NCBI RefSeq assembly: GCF_019059575.1
Contig: NW_024881501.1
Location: 930,001-994,000 of the forward strand
Reading direction: 5' to 3'
From: Amphibalanus amphitrite
Lineage: Eukaryota > Arthropoda > Thecostraca > Balanomorpha > Balanidae
Length of the DNA: 64,000 nucleotides
Below, piece after piece: positions 55,801 through 64,000 of the stretch; the stretch's first letter is position 1; each line of letters opens with the position of its first letter. The translations under genes were made by a program, and so were the position numbers. The notes beneath the pieces are model-generated. The model did no database searches. It saw nothing but the letters and a program-made list of their open reading frames with translations, and was not told the DNA's origin.

Positions 55801-57901
55801 CGTCAGGCTCGGCGGGGGCTCTCTCTGCGTAGCCCTCGTCTATGTATTGCATGAGAGCCTGACTGTACTCCGGTAGTCGTCCACTGCGCTCTAACGTCTT
55901 CTCACAACGCTCTAGGCGTGCTCGTGCGAGACTGTCATCCTCAGAAAGGTCGGCGAAGTTTTCATTTTTGGGCCAACGAACCTCGTATCGACCGTCGTCA
56001 AGACGCGTGCACGTGGTTTCAAAATGAGCCACCGCCTCCTCTTCTCGAGTTTGTTTTTCTTCACACGAACTTGCAAACGATGGGCTTCTGATGCCAATGG
56101 ATTCTAAGTCCCAGAGCCGCTCGAGTTCATCACTTGTGTTGCTTGCCGTTTGCAGAAAGAAGACTTGTTTCGTTTCTTCCTCAGAAGAATGGAGCCGGCC
56201 TCCCAAAATCCACCCGAAAATGGATTCCATCGCGATTGGGCCCGACTTGTTTTTACGGATCCTTCCCGTCATGACATCCTGATATACATCCATGCCCAGC
56301 AGTAAGTCTATCTCTTGACCTTCCTTCCAAAGTTCCGGTGGGTCGGCCAGCTGCAGCTCCTTCAGATGGGTCATATCCTCTTCCTGTATTTTGAGGTTTG
56401 TGTTTACAGGGGCACATATTGCTTCGATCTCTGCCACATTTATCGTGAGGATATTATCTGAAGTGTCTTCCACCTTCTTCAAAGTGACTGCCACTTTCTT
56501 CATGGATTTATAGCACTTATCAGCGCCGCCAAACGTCGATACATTTGTGTCTTGTTCTCCGATCTTCTCACAACCCAACTTCGTGGCCAGCTTCTTTGTA
56601 ATGAATGACTGGTTAGAGCCTGAGTCTATCAGCACCCGGGCGCACTCGGTACCCGCTGGACCGAGAGCAACAACGCGAGCGGTCTGTAATGCCACAGCCG
56701 TGCTCTCTTGGATATGCGACCGAGCCGCTAGTACCTTGGCTGGACTTCCTGCGGCTTTAGATTCAGGTTCAAAGCAGAGCAGCTCATGATGTTTGCGCTG
56801 ACACTTGCCGCATGTCTTCTGGAGTTCGCAGGTGCTGGCGATATGCCTCGGACGTAGGCAAAGAAAGCAAGACCCAGAAGTGAGCAGCCGTTTACGTCGG
56901 TCGTCGATGCTCATCCTTTCCACTTCTGGACACGTCTCCGATTCATGTGACTGTTCACAGAATGAGCATCTGGGCCGCCCGACTCTTGAGTTCACCTGTA
57001 AGGCTGAGGCCGATCGCACCGAACTAACCTTACTCGACTCTTTTGCGTACCGCGCTTTGGTGTCATTCCATGAAGACTTTCTTTCAAGATCGTACAAAGT
57101 TCGATTCCTTGCCTCCAGGTACTGCTGAGCCGTCTCGGTCATCTCTTCTAGCGATGATAGCTTCCTCTCCTTCAGAAATAGTCTGAGCTCAGCCGGACAC
57201 GTTATCATGAATTGCTCTCTGATCATGAGCTCTTCCAGGGCGTCTCTTGAGTCATCTGTTTCTTCCAGGGCGATCCACTGTTTTAGATACGCCTGGAGCC
57301 TGACCACAAATTGTTGTGGGGTCTCGTCTTGTTCGGGCCTTGATTCTCTCAACCTCCTTCTATATCCATCGGCTGTCAATCCATAGCGCTTCAGCAACGC
57401 ATTTTTCAAGTGCATATAGTCTGCCGCGTCTTCGACTCCCAGTCGATGATAGACATCGAGAGCTTTCCCCGTTAGCAGGGCACTGAGAGAGACTGCCCAC
57501 TGGTCCTCCCCCCATCCCGCCGCGCGGGCGAACCTTTCGAAACGTTGTAGGTAGCTGTCCATTTCATCTCGGCCTTCCATGAACGGCGGCAGTTTCGGTG
57601 TCTGAACAGTAGCTGTTGCTGCTCTAGTGACGCTGGATATCTCGCTTTGGTATTGAAGCTTTTCGAGTTCATGTTTGCGTTCCTTTTCCCTTTCCTCTCT
57701 TTCCTTTTCGCGTTCTTCTCTTTGTTTCTCATACTCCTGTCTTTCTCTTTCGTGCTCCTCTCTTTCCTTTTCTCGTTCTCTTTCACGTTCCAGTCTTCGC
57801 TCCTCTCGCTCTGCATCTTTATCCATGCGTTCAGATGCAAACTTGAGAGCTTCTTCCCCGTTTAGTCCGTGGCGAGCCGCCAGTTCTAAGTATTTCTCCA
57901 T
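52850..57901 (-). CDS. BEL/Pao Gag-Pol polyprotein (intact)
   Basis: One frame of 1683 codons from the ATG at 57901 (ACG-ATG-GAG) to the stop at 52850-52852. Approximate residues: highly charged coiled coil (E/R repeats) 25-85; Gag capsid-like domain 100-260; zinc knuckles (CSFCEQSH.., CFLCLRPRH.., CGKCQRKHHELLC) 312-376; aspartic protease with DSGSNQSF at 426; reverse transcriptase 710-860 with YCDD at 838-841; RNase H with FCDAS about 1015 and WSDSE about 1088. Integrase follows, with an HHCC zinc domain 1320-1372 and DDE residues near D1402, D1465 and E1499 (SDNG, WGGFWER). A C-terminal DUF5641-like domain covers about 1580-1680. No stops or frameshifts. The protein makes cDNA and integrates it. 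No env-type frame is present. Confidence 0.96.
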   Translation of the reverse strand: MEKYLELAARHGLNGEEALKFASERMDKDAEREERRLEREREREKEREEHERERQEYEKQREEREKEREEREKERKHELEKLQYQSEISSVTRAATATVQTPKLPPFMEGRDEMDSYLQRFERFARAAGWGEDQWAVSLSALLTGKALDVYHRLGVEDAADYMHLKNALLKRYGLTADGYRRRLRESRPEQDETPQQFVVRLQAYLKQWIALEETDDSRDALEELMIREQFMITCPAELRLFLKERKLSSLEEMTETAQQYLEARNRTLYDLERKSSWNDTKARYAKESSKVSSVRSASALQVNSRVGRPRCSFCEQSHESETCPEVERMSIDDRRKRLLTSGSCFLCLRPRHIASTCELQKTCGKCQRKHHELLCFEPESKAAGSPAKVLAARSHIQESTAVALQTARVVALGPAGTECARVLIDSGSNQSFITKKLATKLGCEKIGEQDTNVSTFGGADKCYKSMKKVAVTLKKVEDTSDNILTINVAEIEAICAPVNTNLKIQEEDMTHLKELQLADPPELWKEGQEIDLLLGMDVYQDVMTGRIRKNKSGPIAMESIFGWILGGRLHSSEEETKQVFFLQTASNTSDELERLWDLESIGIRSPSFASSCEEKQTREEEAVAHFETTCTRLDDGRYEVRWPKNENFADLSEDDSLARARLERCEKTLERSGRLPEYSQALMQYIDEGYAERAPAEPDGPVHVLSHHAVRKNGKIRIVFDASAGEPHSLNNCVLPGPNLITDLAGILLRFRLYQVAVSADIEKAFLQISLHPQDRDVTRFLWRVTPGEEPSVFRMTRVIFGVSASPFLLQATIKRHLSQYSDVWSSSALRLSTDLYCDDLLTSLKTEEKAENFIQETKQIFCEAKMNMRKWASNKALSGVRDADCSGPVSLLDGGSNEKKVLGVLWARADDSLRFDPSSLMLLSDSLRPTKRNILRISARIFDPLGLLTPFTVRPKLMLKQLWIHGRGWDDTMNQEVQRLWLAWKKELHELEKICFPRPYDSENIGSFQIHTFCDASQEAYAAAVYLRPSGDCPRKSRLVMSKSRLAPTKPMCLARLELMAAVIGARLTEYVIMSLGIQPEAVHLWSDSEVALAWIRSDPRRWGTFVSNRVTEVQQKFPPETWRHCPGQSNPADLPSRGASVTKMQDELWQNGPTWLEQPETEWPPSYRVSEPRECLSEERGTIAPVMLSRAHAHPDGNGGLKNVIDISRFSSLAKLHRVTAWVLRWSAVCTGLTERQESLSPEEIQRAETIWLKEVQKDAYAAELTALQSGNGVDKKSRIFNLNPFLDNDQLMKVRGRIQLAELTQEEKHPVIIPAEHKYVELLVLDRHQTSCHGGVQQTLHALRERFWIPCGRKLVRKLIRGCSRCKVFSAEPFSEEAAPLPRERVTTRPPFSAVGVDIAGPIYRKGPGSIPVKVWLVLFTCTVVRAVHLELVDSLSTDDFMKAYERFAARRGKPEVIFSDNGLNFKGASPILATRGIKWKFSAQRAPWWGGFWERLIRMTKDALRRTLRRSLLTWEELSTVLCQIEAAINARPLTALTDDPEDVRPLSPQDFLHGNSAGDETGLHDADLSSIGGQRLRAGRKYRQQVLQHLWNRWKTEYLKELRLPPRPETGQRKPAEHDLVLIGDNPRSSRALWRTGIIVELHHGRDARVRAASVRTVDGTVVRPIQRLHLLEGRIG

Positions 57902-57905
57902 CGTC

Positions 57906-57923
57906 GTCCTGTCACGGTCGCCA
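57906..57923 (-). other. BEL primer-binding site
   Basis: TGGCGACCGTGACAGGAC begins 3 nt after the 5' LTR. It starts with TGG, complementary to a tRNA CCA end. I did not identify the tRNA with certainty. Confidence 0.8.
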
Positions 57924-57926
57924 GTA

Positions 57927-58210
57927 TGTTGCAAGTGGCGGCTGCCTGATTTTAGCTTTAATATTGGCTTTAATTTGTTATCAAGGATGCATCACGTCAG
58001 GTTACGTTAAGATCAAATCAGTGGTATTAAAACTATAATCCCTATATATATATATATATTGCCTTGTTATTATCAGAAAATCAATTCATTGTTCCGATCC
58101 AGGTCAATCTATATTTTTCTGTCACCATTTTTCTCAGCTCACACTCATTTTTCTTTGATCATGCCGCTGCACGTGCTCAAATTCAGCATCATCATCTGCG
58201 GCACGTAACA
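57927..58210 (-). repeat. BEL 5' LTR
   Basis: 284 bp, flanked outside by GCTAGT (58211-58216). Probably contains the element promoter; no TATA box stands out in the expected position. Confidence 0.95.
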
Positions 58211-58633
58211 GCTAGTAACAGGGGAGATCCCAAAAAGTAAACAAAAGTAAAAGCCTAATATCTTGAAAACCAGTGAATATTTTTCGGTGAAATTTGGTAG
58301 ATATTGGTTTTCGCTCTTTCTGAACCAAGGGACATCACTTTCATGCCAATTCATTAACTTTTTTGAAGGTGGGAGGGTCCCTTTAAGACGGGCACAAAAA
58401 GAAATAGCAATGTGGCAGGCGGACGTTGGGCACTACACGAGAACGATCATCAATAAACTCGTATCTTTTTTGTAAAACTTAAGTAACAGTAGGTATGTCC
58501 TCAATGGTGATTTAACTATCTCTAGGCTTTTACTTTTCATGTTTGCATTTCAACACACAAGCTCTGGGGGTAAAGCTTGTCTGGCGACCTCCTCAACCTA
58601 AGTCGATGATCAAATGGATTAGTTAGTCCTGAA

Positions 58634-58902
58634 TAGTGATGTCAATTACAGAAAATCGGAATACCGATACCAAACCAAATACCAACCAAAACCGTGGGGA
58701 AATACCGATTCCAAACCAACTTGGAAACATGAGTGAAATACCAACTTTTTACCAATTTCTTAGCCTCTTATACATTAGTGAGGGTTCATGATACCAACAA
58801 AATACCAAACACATTAGGATCGAAATAGTAAATACCAAATACCAACTTGGCATCGGTTTGGTATCGGTATACCAAAAAGTTGGTATCCGATTGACATCTC
58901 TA
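58634..58902. mobile_element. hAT-like MITE with 8-bp target duplication
   Basis: TAGTGATGTCAAT and ATTGACATCTCTA are terminal inverted repeats flanked by GTCCTGAA at 58626-58633 and 58903-58910. The 269-bp interior is built of ATACCAA/TTGGTAT words in both orientations. The 8-bp duplication and TAGNGATGTC terminus fit the hAT superfamily. Non-autonomous. Confidence 0.88.
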
Positions 58903-59209
58903 GTCCTGAAGGTGTTCAATGCTTAGTTGCACAGGGATGATATAAATCGATCACGCCGGCATACATTCCTAATCAAATTTCATATACCTATCAAACACAT
59001 AAATTGCATCCTGTTAATGGTGATTCTGTTTTGCAATTTTGACGTTGTCTGACGCGATACATAATCTTACGCAATCATTTGAAATCAACAGCGTCTTTTA
59101 TGCGCGTTTTTTCACAAGCCCCGAATCTTTGTGTGAAATTTTGGAAATATATATTTTTTTGTGACTGAACAAGGTGTACGTACATTTGTGATAGATACAA
59201 TTAGTCACG

Positions 59210-59655
59210 GGCTTCAGCTGGTGCGTTACTTATGCGCGCTATTTAGCTCATTCGATGAAGTTACGGCTGCAACGACAACTGCACGCGGCAGCTACGGTCC
59301 ATGCGAGCCGCCCCGGTGCGGCAGCTACTGCCCCGCCCGCTCCACGCAGCCGACCGGCCAAGGTCACTACCCCGTCCGCCGGGAGGGCGGAGCTTAATGG
59401 TCACGTGTTTGTGACGTCACACCTACGCACGGATAGCCTCTACTCCACTGACGGATTTACGGAACCGATTTTAACATTACGAGGCAACGACAAGTACCCT
59501 AAAATTTGATATTTTGTTAAGAGACCATATTGACGAAAATTGGCGCTTGAGCTGAAATGTGCATTGTGAAAATGTGAAGCAAATTGGACAAATCGTAGAT
59601 AAATTATCGCCGAAAATTAGGGTCTCATGGGGTCTGAAATGCATAGTAGGTACCT
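59210..59655 (-). mobile_element. Element L, right inverted end
   Basis: Reverse complement of the left end at 51325-51660. Shared blocks include AACGACAAGT, TTTTGTTAAGAGACCATATTG, AATTGGCGCTTGAGCTGAAAT and GGTCTCATGGGGTCTGAAAT. Its inner part is GC-rich (59270-59400). Confidence 0.7.
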
Positions 59656-60425
59656 ACCACATCACAATTCATGTTAGAATCTACATAATGATATTGATAA
59701 GACAATCTTGCATTAGACAACCATGAGGCTTTTCAGTTTCCAGCTAACACAATTGATTGATAAACAATAAAGGATGATACTGACACATGTGGCTTGGTTA
59801 GGTAAAGGTATTTCAATCTATTGATTATTGAAAGAAATATTTGATAAAATAAACTGAGATATAAACAAAAGTATAAAAATATTCAACAGCCTGCGGAAGC
59901 GGCAGAAGCGATGGGAAGCGAAATATCAATTGTAATGGCCTTGGATATTTACCGTAAAATGATTATTCAGTATCTAAATAGAACTCGTGACGTCATGTCA
60001 AATAACAAATGAGCTAACCGTTCTACCTTCGAGTATAATGAAAATAAATGGAAAATCAAACTGGAAATTCAAAAGTCTGGAGTTTTTTCAAAAGAATGTT
60101 CATTTTTTTCCTCCCTCACATAATTTTACGATACGATTGTTTGTGAATATCATCTTTATAGCGTTGAATTTAATGACGTAAACGTAAGCTAAAACGGTAT
60201 TACATGGCCTTGAGCCGGTGTGCGCCTTGCATCTTTATTTTATTCACTTTTCAAAAGAATCACAATATCTTACGTCATTAGTTTGAAGGGCCTATTACTG
60301 GGAATCTTTTGGAATCATTACGGTTTTAGTCAAATTAAGATTTTTCATTGGTCAAACGATAATGACGTAATAAAACAATATTACCAAAACGTGAGCTGTG
60401 AATTTCGTTTGTCTTTTTTTGGGAG
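59656..60425. other. AT-rich stretch, no feature recognised
   Basis: Nothing beyond short AT-rich frames. Confidence 0.45.
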
Positions 60426-60608
60426 GCTCTCTCAGGACGACGGTGAAAACAGGGCGCCTGGGGCGATTTGATCAAGGTTCGTGAAATTCACACGTGACAT
60501 TTAGCATATAGAAGGCCCATCACTAGGCCCATGGAGGGGGAGAACTTCTAAATGTCACGTGACTAATATGCCCTCCGGCGCCCTGTTTTCACCGGCGTCC
60601 CTCTCTCA
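60426..60608. repeat. Inverted repeat / hairpin
   Basis: GACGGTGAAAACAGGGCGCC (from about 60438) and GGCGCCCTGTTTTCACCGGC (to about 60595) pair. An inner pair CACGTGACATTTAG / CTAAATGTCACGTG (60492-60505, 60547-60560) extends the stem. Flanks CTCTCTCAGGACG / CGTCCCTCTCTCA pair as well. Likely a small TIR element. Confidence 0.8.
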
Positions 60609-60954
60609 TAACGAAAGCACAGCATGGCACCACACGTGGCACAATGCCAAAAGTGGCCAAAAGTAGGTAATCTGAAGAAGTTGATGCCATTTTTGAACTT
60701 GTAATTTTATTAGGAAGGTATTAAAGGTTGGTTGCTATTCTTACTAAATCGAAGTGCATCCGTAAGTGGGGCTTTGCCTGTGGACGCTATGCCAATAAAT
60801 AAACAAAATAAACAATTAAACGAAATTGTGTTGCACATACTAATAGCTCATACGAACATTCTGAATTGGGATTTCATACCTGGCAGAAGTGGATTGCTGG
60901 ATTATTTTTAACAAAACTGACCTATTTGGCTTCCAGGTTTGATTTCCTAACATC

Positions 60955-61040
60955 TGTCCATAGGCGGCGGAACAGGGGGGGGGGGGGGTGGTGGCACCAG
61001 GGTACAGTGCCCCCCATAGATTTTGGCATTTTAACATTGG
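60955..61040. mobile_element. TIR-element fragment with G-run
   Basis: TAGGCGGCGGAACAGGGGGG and GGCACCAGGGTACAGTGCCCCCC; resembles other CGGC-end/G-run fragments, no ends defined. Confidence 0.35.
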
Positions 61041-61391
61041 CCCTACTGGCTTTGCATGGAAAGAATGGGACCAAAATGAAAATCTGCAGTGCACCGCTGC
61101 CACTGCATCTGTCTGTACTGTTTGTTCATTGAATTAAAGTGGCTGTAGCTTGTTGATAAGATTGTCATCAGTGCTGTGATGAAAAAGTTACAATTGGTCA
61201 CAAAAAGTAGCAATGTGCATGTTCTTGGTTTATTTTAAATGTAGTATAAATGTTGATTTAATTTCAAATTTAATTATGATAGCTTATGATTACAACTGGT
61301 CTTAACCATGTCCACAAGTGACAATTCTCAATTGTATTGCACTGTAAGGTGTACAATTATGTAGGATAAGGGTTTCATTGGCTACATGTTG
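61041..61391. other. No feature recognised
   Basis: AT-rich unique-looking DNA. Confidence 0.4.
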
Positions 61392-61625
61392 TCGTGAGAT
61401 CCATACAGATCATAGGTCCTCCACAAATTTTTGCCCGCTGGATCCACAGAGATCATAGATCCGACCCCTAAATTTTGTCGAGAGATCCATTCGGATCATA
61501 GATCCAACCCCTGAATTTTGTCGAGAGATCCACTCGGATCATAGATCCAACCCCTCTATTTTGTCGAGAGATCCACTGAGATCATAGATCCAGCTCTCGG
61601 ATCCAGGCACATGTCTGGTTCAGGG
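61392..61625. repeat. GATCATAGATC minisatellite, array 2
   Basis: Four to five 45-bp units as at 50075-50275 (GATCATAGATCC, CCCCTAAATTTTGTCGAGAG). Both arrays are bordered by the CATATG/CATGTG..GGATCC..CAGGGCA words, so they are two copies of one larger repeat. Confidence 0.9.
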
Positions 61626-61795
61626 CAAATGTCGCTACTACCAGACGTCAGAGTGACGTAGGCAATGGTCTAAATAGTATATTTTGATGTAAAACATGGT
61701 CTTACGGCATTCGCCGTCAAGAGGCCAATTTTGAGCTAGCACTGATTTTCAATAAGATTACACTCGTTGGCACGGCAACGCAGTAGGACATCAGT

Positions 61796-61894
61796 CCTCA
61801 CACCGGCGGTAGGACGACACTGCTCAGTCCTCACGCCGGCGGTAGGACGACACTGCTCAGTCCTCACACCGGCGGTAGGACGACACTGCTCAGT
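61796..61894. repeat. 33-bp tandem repeat, 3 copies
   Basis: Unit CCTCAC(A/G)CCGGCGGTAGGA + CGACACTGCTCAGT; starts 61796, 61829, 61862. Being a multiple of 3 it keeps a minus frame open (11-residue repeat), but no gene context supports translation. Confidence 0.95.
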
Positions 61895-63129
61895 CCTCAC
61901 ACACTGACAGCTCATCAGCCGAGCGCAGGACGGGTCCACCGACCATCGGAGGCCTGCGCCGCGGCTCTGCCGCCCCCTCCCCCCGGTGTGGGGGGGGGGG
62001 GGTGCTCCAGTCGACACCGGTCAGGCACGTGCTGCGTCGCGTCTCGTGCCATTTCACCAGGGCCCCGGGGCGCGCTAACGAGCTTCGTTGTCGTGACTGG
62101 GAGTCTGTGAGCGTGCTGCGGCTGGCACGGCGCGGCCGGCCGCGCGCTGATTGGCAGCGCCCCGCTTTGCACCTTTCAACGACGGACGGCGTCACGGCTC
62201 ATATCCACAACTTCCGATGGGAATAATCTGTTTACTTCGATTAATGGTGCAGTTGTGCTTTTAAGCGATTCAAGGGGTGTGTTTGTCCTTTGCGAAGTGT
62301 GGTATCATTGCAACCATTCAGTCTGGTGAAGCAGAACTCTGCCCCGACAGGAGAGGCTGGAAGCTGCAGACGTATCGCACCGTGTACCCGGCAGTGTCCA
62401 GCAGAGGCTGCTGATCCGGCGGTGCCACGGTGTGCGGACGGCGGCGCGGCTCCACTGGCCCCGGGCACCGTCACACCCGCCCGGGTCACCCCGCTGGCGC
62501 GCCTGCTGACCTTGGCAGGTGGCGTGCTGGCATCAGGGACCCAGCTGGGGCCACGGCCCGCACACGGCCAGCGCCCACCTCTGCGGGCCTCCGGTCGTGC
62601 CGGTGGCGGCGGTGACCCGGCGCTCGGTAAGAAGCGCCACCTGCCCCCGGCGGCCCGCGCCCGTCGGCTGGCCTCCATACCGATCGATTTCAAAAGGTGG
62701 TGCGGACGCCAGCGGCGGCAACGTGCCCCGCCGAGACGAGCGGCGGCCGCCGGAGCGCAGCCGCCATGTCCGGCGCCACCGCGGTCCACCGCGCCGCAGC
62801 AGCTCGCTCAGCCGGCCGACCAGCAGCCGACCCATGACCTGACCTGCGCCCCTCGTGTCCGGCACCAACCTAGTGGCCGTGTGCAGCCGTTACCCAGGAG
62901 CCCGGAGCACCGGTCGGCGCGTCCCGCGGCCGCCGCCGGGCTCCTCGCACTCGGCCTCTGGCCCCGACTGGTCGACGGGTCCCCACGGGCCGCCGCCCGA
63001 CCCGCGCCTCGGCAGACGGTCGGGAACGCCTGAACAGCTCGGCGTCGGAGGCGGCCGCCGGCCCGTGGGCGTCAGGTGTAGCGGCCGCCCCCCAGCGGGC
63101 AGCAGGCAGCCGCCACCGCAGAGGCCCGG

Positions 63130-63300
63130 CCCTGCGCCGCAGGTACCAGCAGGGACCACCTCCGCCGCCGCAGGGACCAGCCGTGCCGCCACAAGGACCA
63201 TCAGGGACCATCCCCTCCGCCACAGGGACCAGCAGGGACCATCCCCGCCGCCACAGGGACCAGCAGGGACCACCTCCGCCGCCACAGGGGCCTGTTCCAC
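63130..63300. repeat. CAGGGACCA(C/T)C-rich tandem repeat
   Basis: About 30-bp units (CAGGGACCAGCAGGGACCATC, CCCGCCGCCA) repeated five or so times. Confidence 0.85.
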
Positions 63301-63376
63301 TCGCTGCTGACCTGGCTGCCCGCGCCGAGCGTCGGCGCTGGACAAACCGCTCAAGCCGCTGCCAATCGAGCACGGC

Positions 63377-63535
63377 CGGGCGCCGCAGTGGGGGCTCTGT
63401 GCGGCAGCGCCACCCGCTGACCGGGCGCCGCAGTGGGACTGTGTGCGGCAGTGCCACCCGCTGACCGGGTGCCGCAGTGGGGGCTGTGTGCGGCAGCGCC
63501 ACCCGCTGACCGGGCACCGCAGTGGGGCCAGCACC
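63377..63535. repeat. 44-45 bp tandem repeat, about 3.5 copies
   Basis: Unit with GCCGCAGTGGGGGCTGTGTG and CGGCAG(C/T)GCCACCCGCTGACC; starts at 63381, 63426, 63470 and 63515. Confidence 0.92.
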
Positions 63536-63697
63536 ACCCGTCTGACTGGACGCCACGCGACCGCCGCGCTACCGACGCGCGATAAACGTGACCCGGGACG
63601 CCCCACGTGGGACGTGTCACGTCGGGTGCGAAGTGACTACAGGCACCCAGCGAGGTACTTACAGTGCGCCAAAGTGACGGCGATCAGGGGTGTGGCG

Positions 63698-63808
63698 ATG
63701 AGCGGCCAGGGCGGCGCTGGCCCGCCGGCGTCGGGCGGCTCCCAGCCGACCAAGGCCGACGGCGGCGAGATGGACGCGCTGCTGCTGGGCCGTCTGCAGG
63801 AGCTGCAG
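63698..63808 (+). CDS. Candidate first coding exon of a host gene
   Basis: ATG in context GTGGCGATGAG opens a 37-codon segment, MSGQGGAGPPASGGSQPTKA followed by DGGEMDALLLGRLQELQ. It ends exactly at CTGCAG|GTGAGT, a near-consensus 5' splice donor in phase 0. The sequence has the look of a real N-terminus: a disordered Gly/Pro/Ser stretch followed by an amphipathic leucine-rich helix. Strong codon-third-position GC (GGC, CTG, GAC) supports coding. Upstream is a CpG-rich island. The rest of the gene lies beyond the window, and I do not recognise the protein family from 37 residues. It could be a chance frame in GC-rich DNA, but the ATG/donor combination is good. Confidence 0.55.
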
Positions 63809-64000
63809 GTGAGTTGGCCGGGCGCCGCGCCTCCGGCAGCACCGCGCCCCGGCGCAAGTCGCAACCCTGCACAGCGGACGCCACGTCCCGACAGTGTTGA
63901 ACGGAATCCTGACCGGTCCGCCTAATTTGACGTTCCTTGAAATTTGAATCATGAGTTATGAATATGTAAGCTGAATTCGAGCTTGATGCGATTTCTTTTG

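Larger units (their letters stand above)
52530..58216 (-). mobile_element. Complete BEL/Pao LTR retrotransposon
   Basis: Two 284-bp LTRs, 6-bp target duplication GCTAGT (52530-52535 and 58211-58216), primer-binding site, polypurine tract and a single intact polyprotein on the minus strand. Over all blocks I compared, the LTRs are identical, which implies very recent insertion. It sits inside element M, itself within element L. Confidence 0.97.
52207..58386. mobile_element. TTAA-flanked element M, split by BEL
   Basis: TTAAAGGGACACTCCCACCTT at 52207 and AAGGTGGGAGGGTCCCTTTAA ending 58386 are inverted repeats with TTAA on both sides. Without BEL it is about 500 bp. It is a piggyBac-like MITE of a different type (no G-run hairpin). 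Confidence 0.8.
61900..63690 (+). promoter_or_regulatory. GC/CpG-rich island upstream of candidate first exon
   Basis: Marked rise in GC and CpG from about 61900 to the window end, unlike the AT-rich DNA before it. Includes an inverted CCAAT (GATTGGC, 62151-62157). Long frames on both strands follow from composition and lack domains. This is most simply promoter, 5' UTR and upstream DNA of the gene whose coding exon starts at 63698. Confidence 0.45.

Noticed and set aside
57901..57934. BEL polyprotein starting upstream inside the LTR
   Set aside because: The upstream start would be a TTG within the LTR and PBS; the first ATG at 57901 lies correctly downstream of the PBS.
62241..63606. Several overlapping 180-247 codon frames on both strands
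   Set aside because: GC-rich DNA with tandem repeats keeps frames open on both strands; no domain, start context or conserved motif.

Overview
This 64 kb window comes from an animal nuclear genome that is almost entirely repeats. The evidence is structural: TG...CA long terminal repeats, a non-LTR reverse transcriptase, TIR elements with TTAA, TA or 8-bp target duplications, GT-AG style splice donors, and an arthropod-type Inr+DPE core promoter. The Inr/DPE pair and the type of BEL/Pao and jockey/CR1-group proteins suggest an arthropod, perhaps a crustacean. That is inference and I cannot name the species. There are no bacterial-type genes, rRNAs, complete tRNAs or CRISPR arrays.

The dominant component is a set of short non-coding elements of about 0.9-1.25 kb bounded by TTAA and starting CCC(G/T)CGC. 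I sorted them into families A-H (A: 10068, 18879, 27750; B: 30113, 35882, 48861; C: 11226, 16120; D: 15084; E: 24819, 37155; G: 23826; H: 33049; plus fragments). TTAA duplications and CCC-initial ends fit non-autonomous piggyBac-like MITEs. They share an unusual plan. After the terminus comes a short family-specific tag, often duplicated at one end. Next is a G-run/C-run hairpin whose inner stem differs between families while staying paired, then in most families a second GC-rich hairpin. The interior is packed with AGGTCA/TGACCT nuclear-receptor half-sites, including perfect DR1 and IR1 arrangements, and families C and E add TGACGTCA palindromes. I regard this as the most interesting system in the window.

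Layout. 1-9.7 kb: AT-rich DNA with fragments (A end, LINE ORF1-like relic, Tc1/mariner-like relic, palindromic repeats, both halves of B). 9.7-17.4 kb: a giant interrupted inverted repeat in which each arm carries two abutting TTAA elements at the same homologous TTAA. 18.0-23.4 kb: a CACTG-ended (EnSpm/CACTA-like) element with a 2-bp TG duplication, full of nested insertions. 23.6-39 kb: more TTAA elements, TA-flanked elements and minisatellites. 39-43.3 kb: a decayed BEL/Pao piece split by two 5'-truncated LINEs. 44-50 kb: a candidate promoter, further repeats and GC-rich DNA. 50.5-59.7 kb: nested elements containing a complete, apparently young BEL/Pao retrotransposon on the minus strand (52530-58216; identical LTRs, intact 1683-residue polyprotein). 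59.7-64 kb: AT-rich DNA, then a GC-rich island leading to a plausible first coding exon of a host gene at 63698-63808.

How the genes relate: the only intact long reading frames are mobile-element proteins (BEL polyprotein, LINE RT). The two host signals (promoter near 45323, exon near 63698) sit at the edges of the repeat-rich block.
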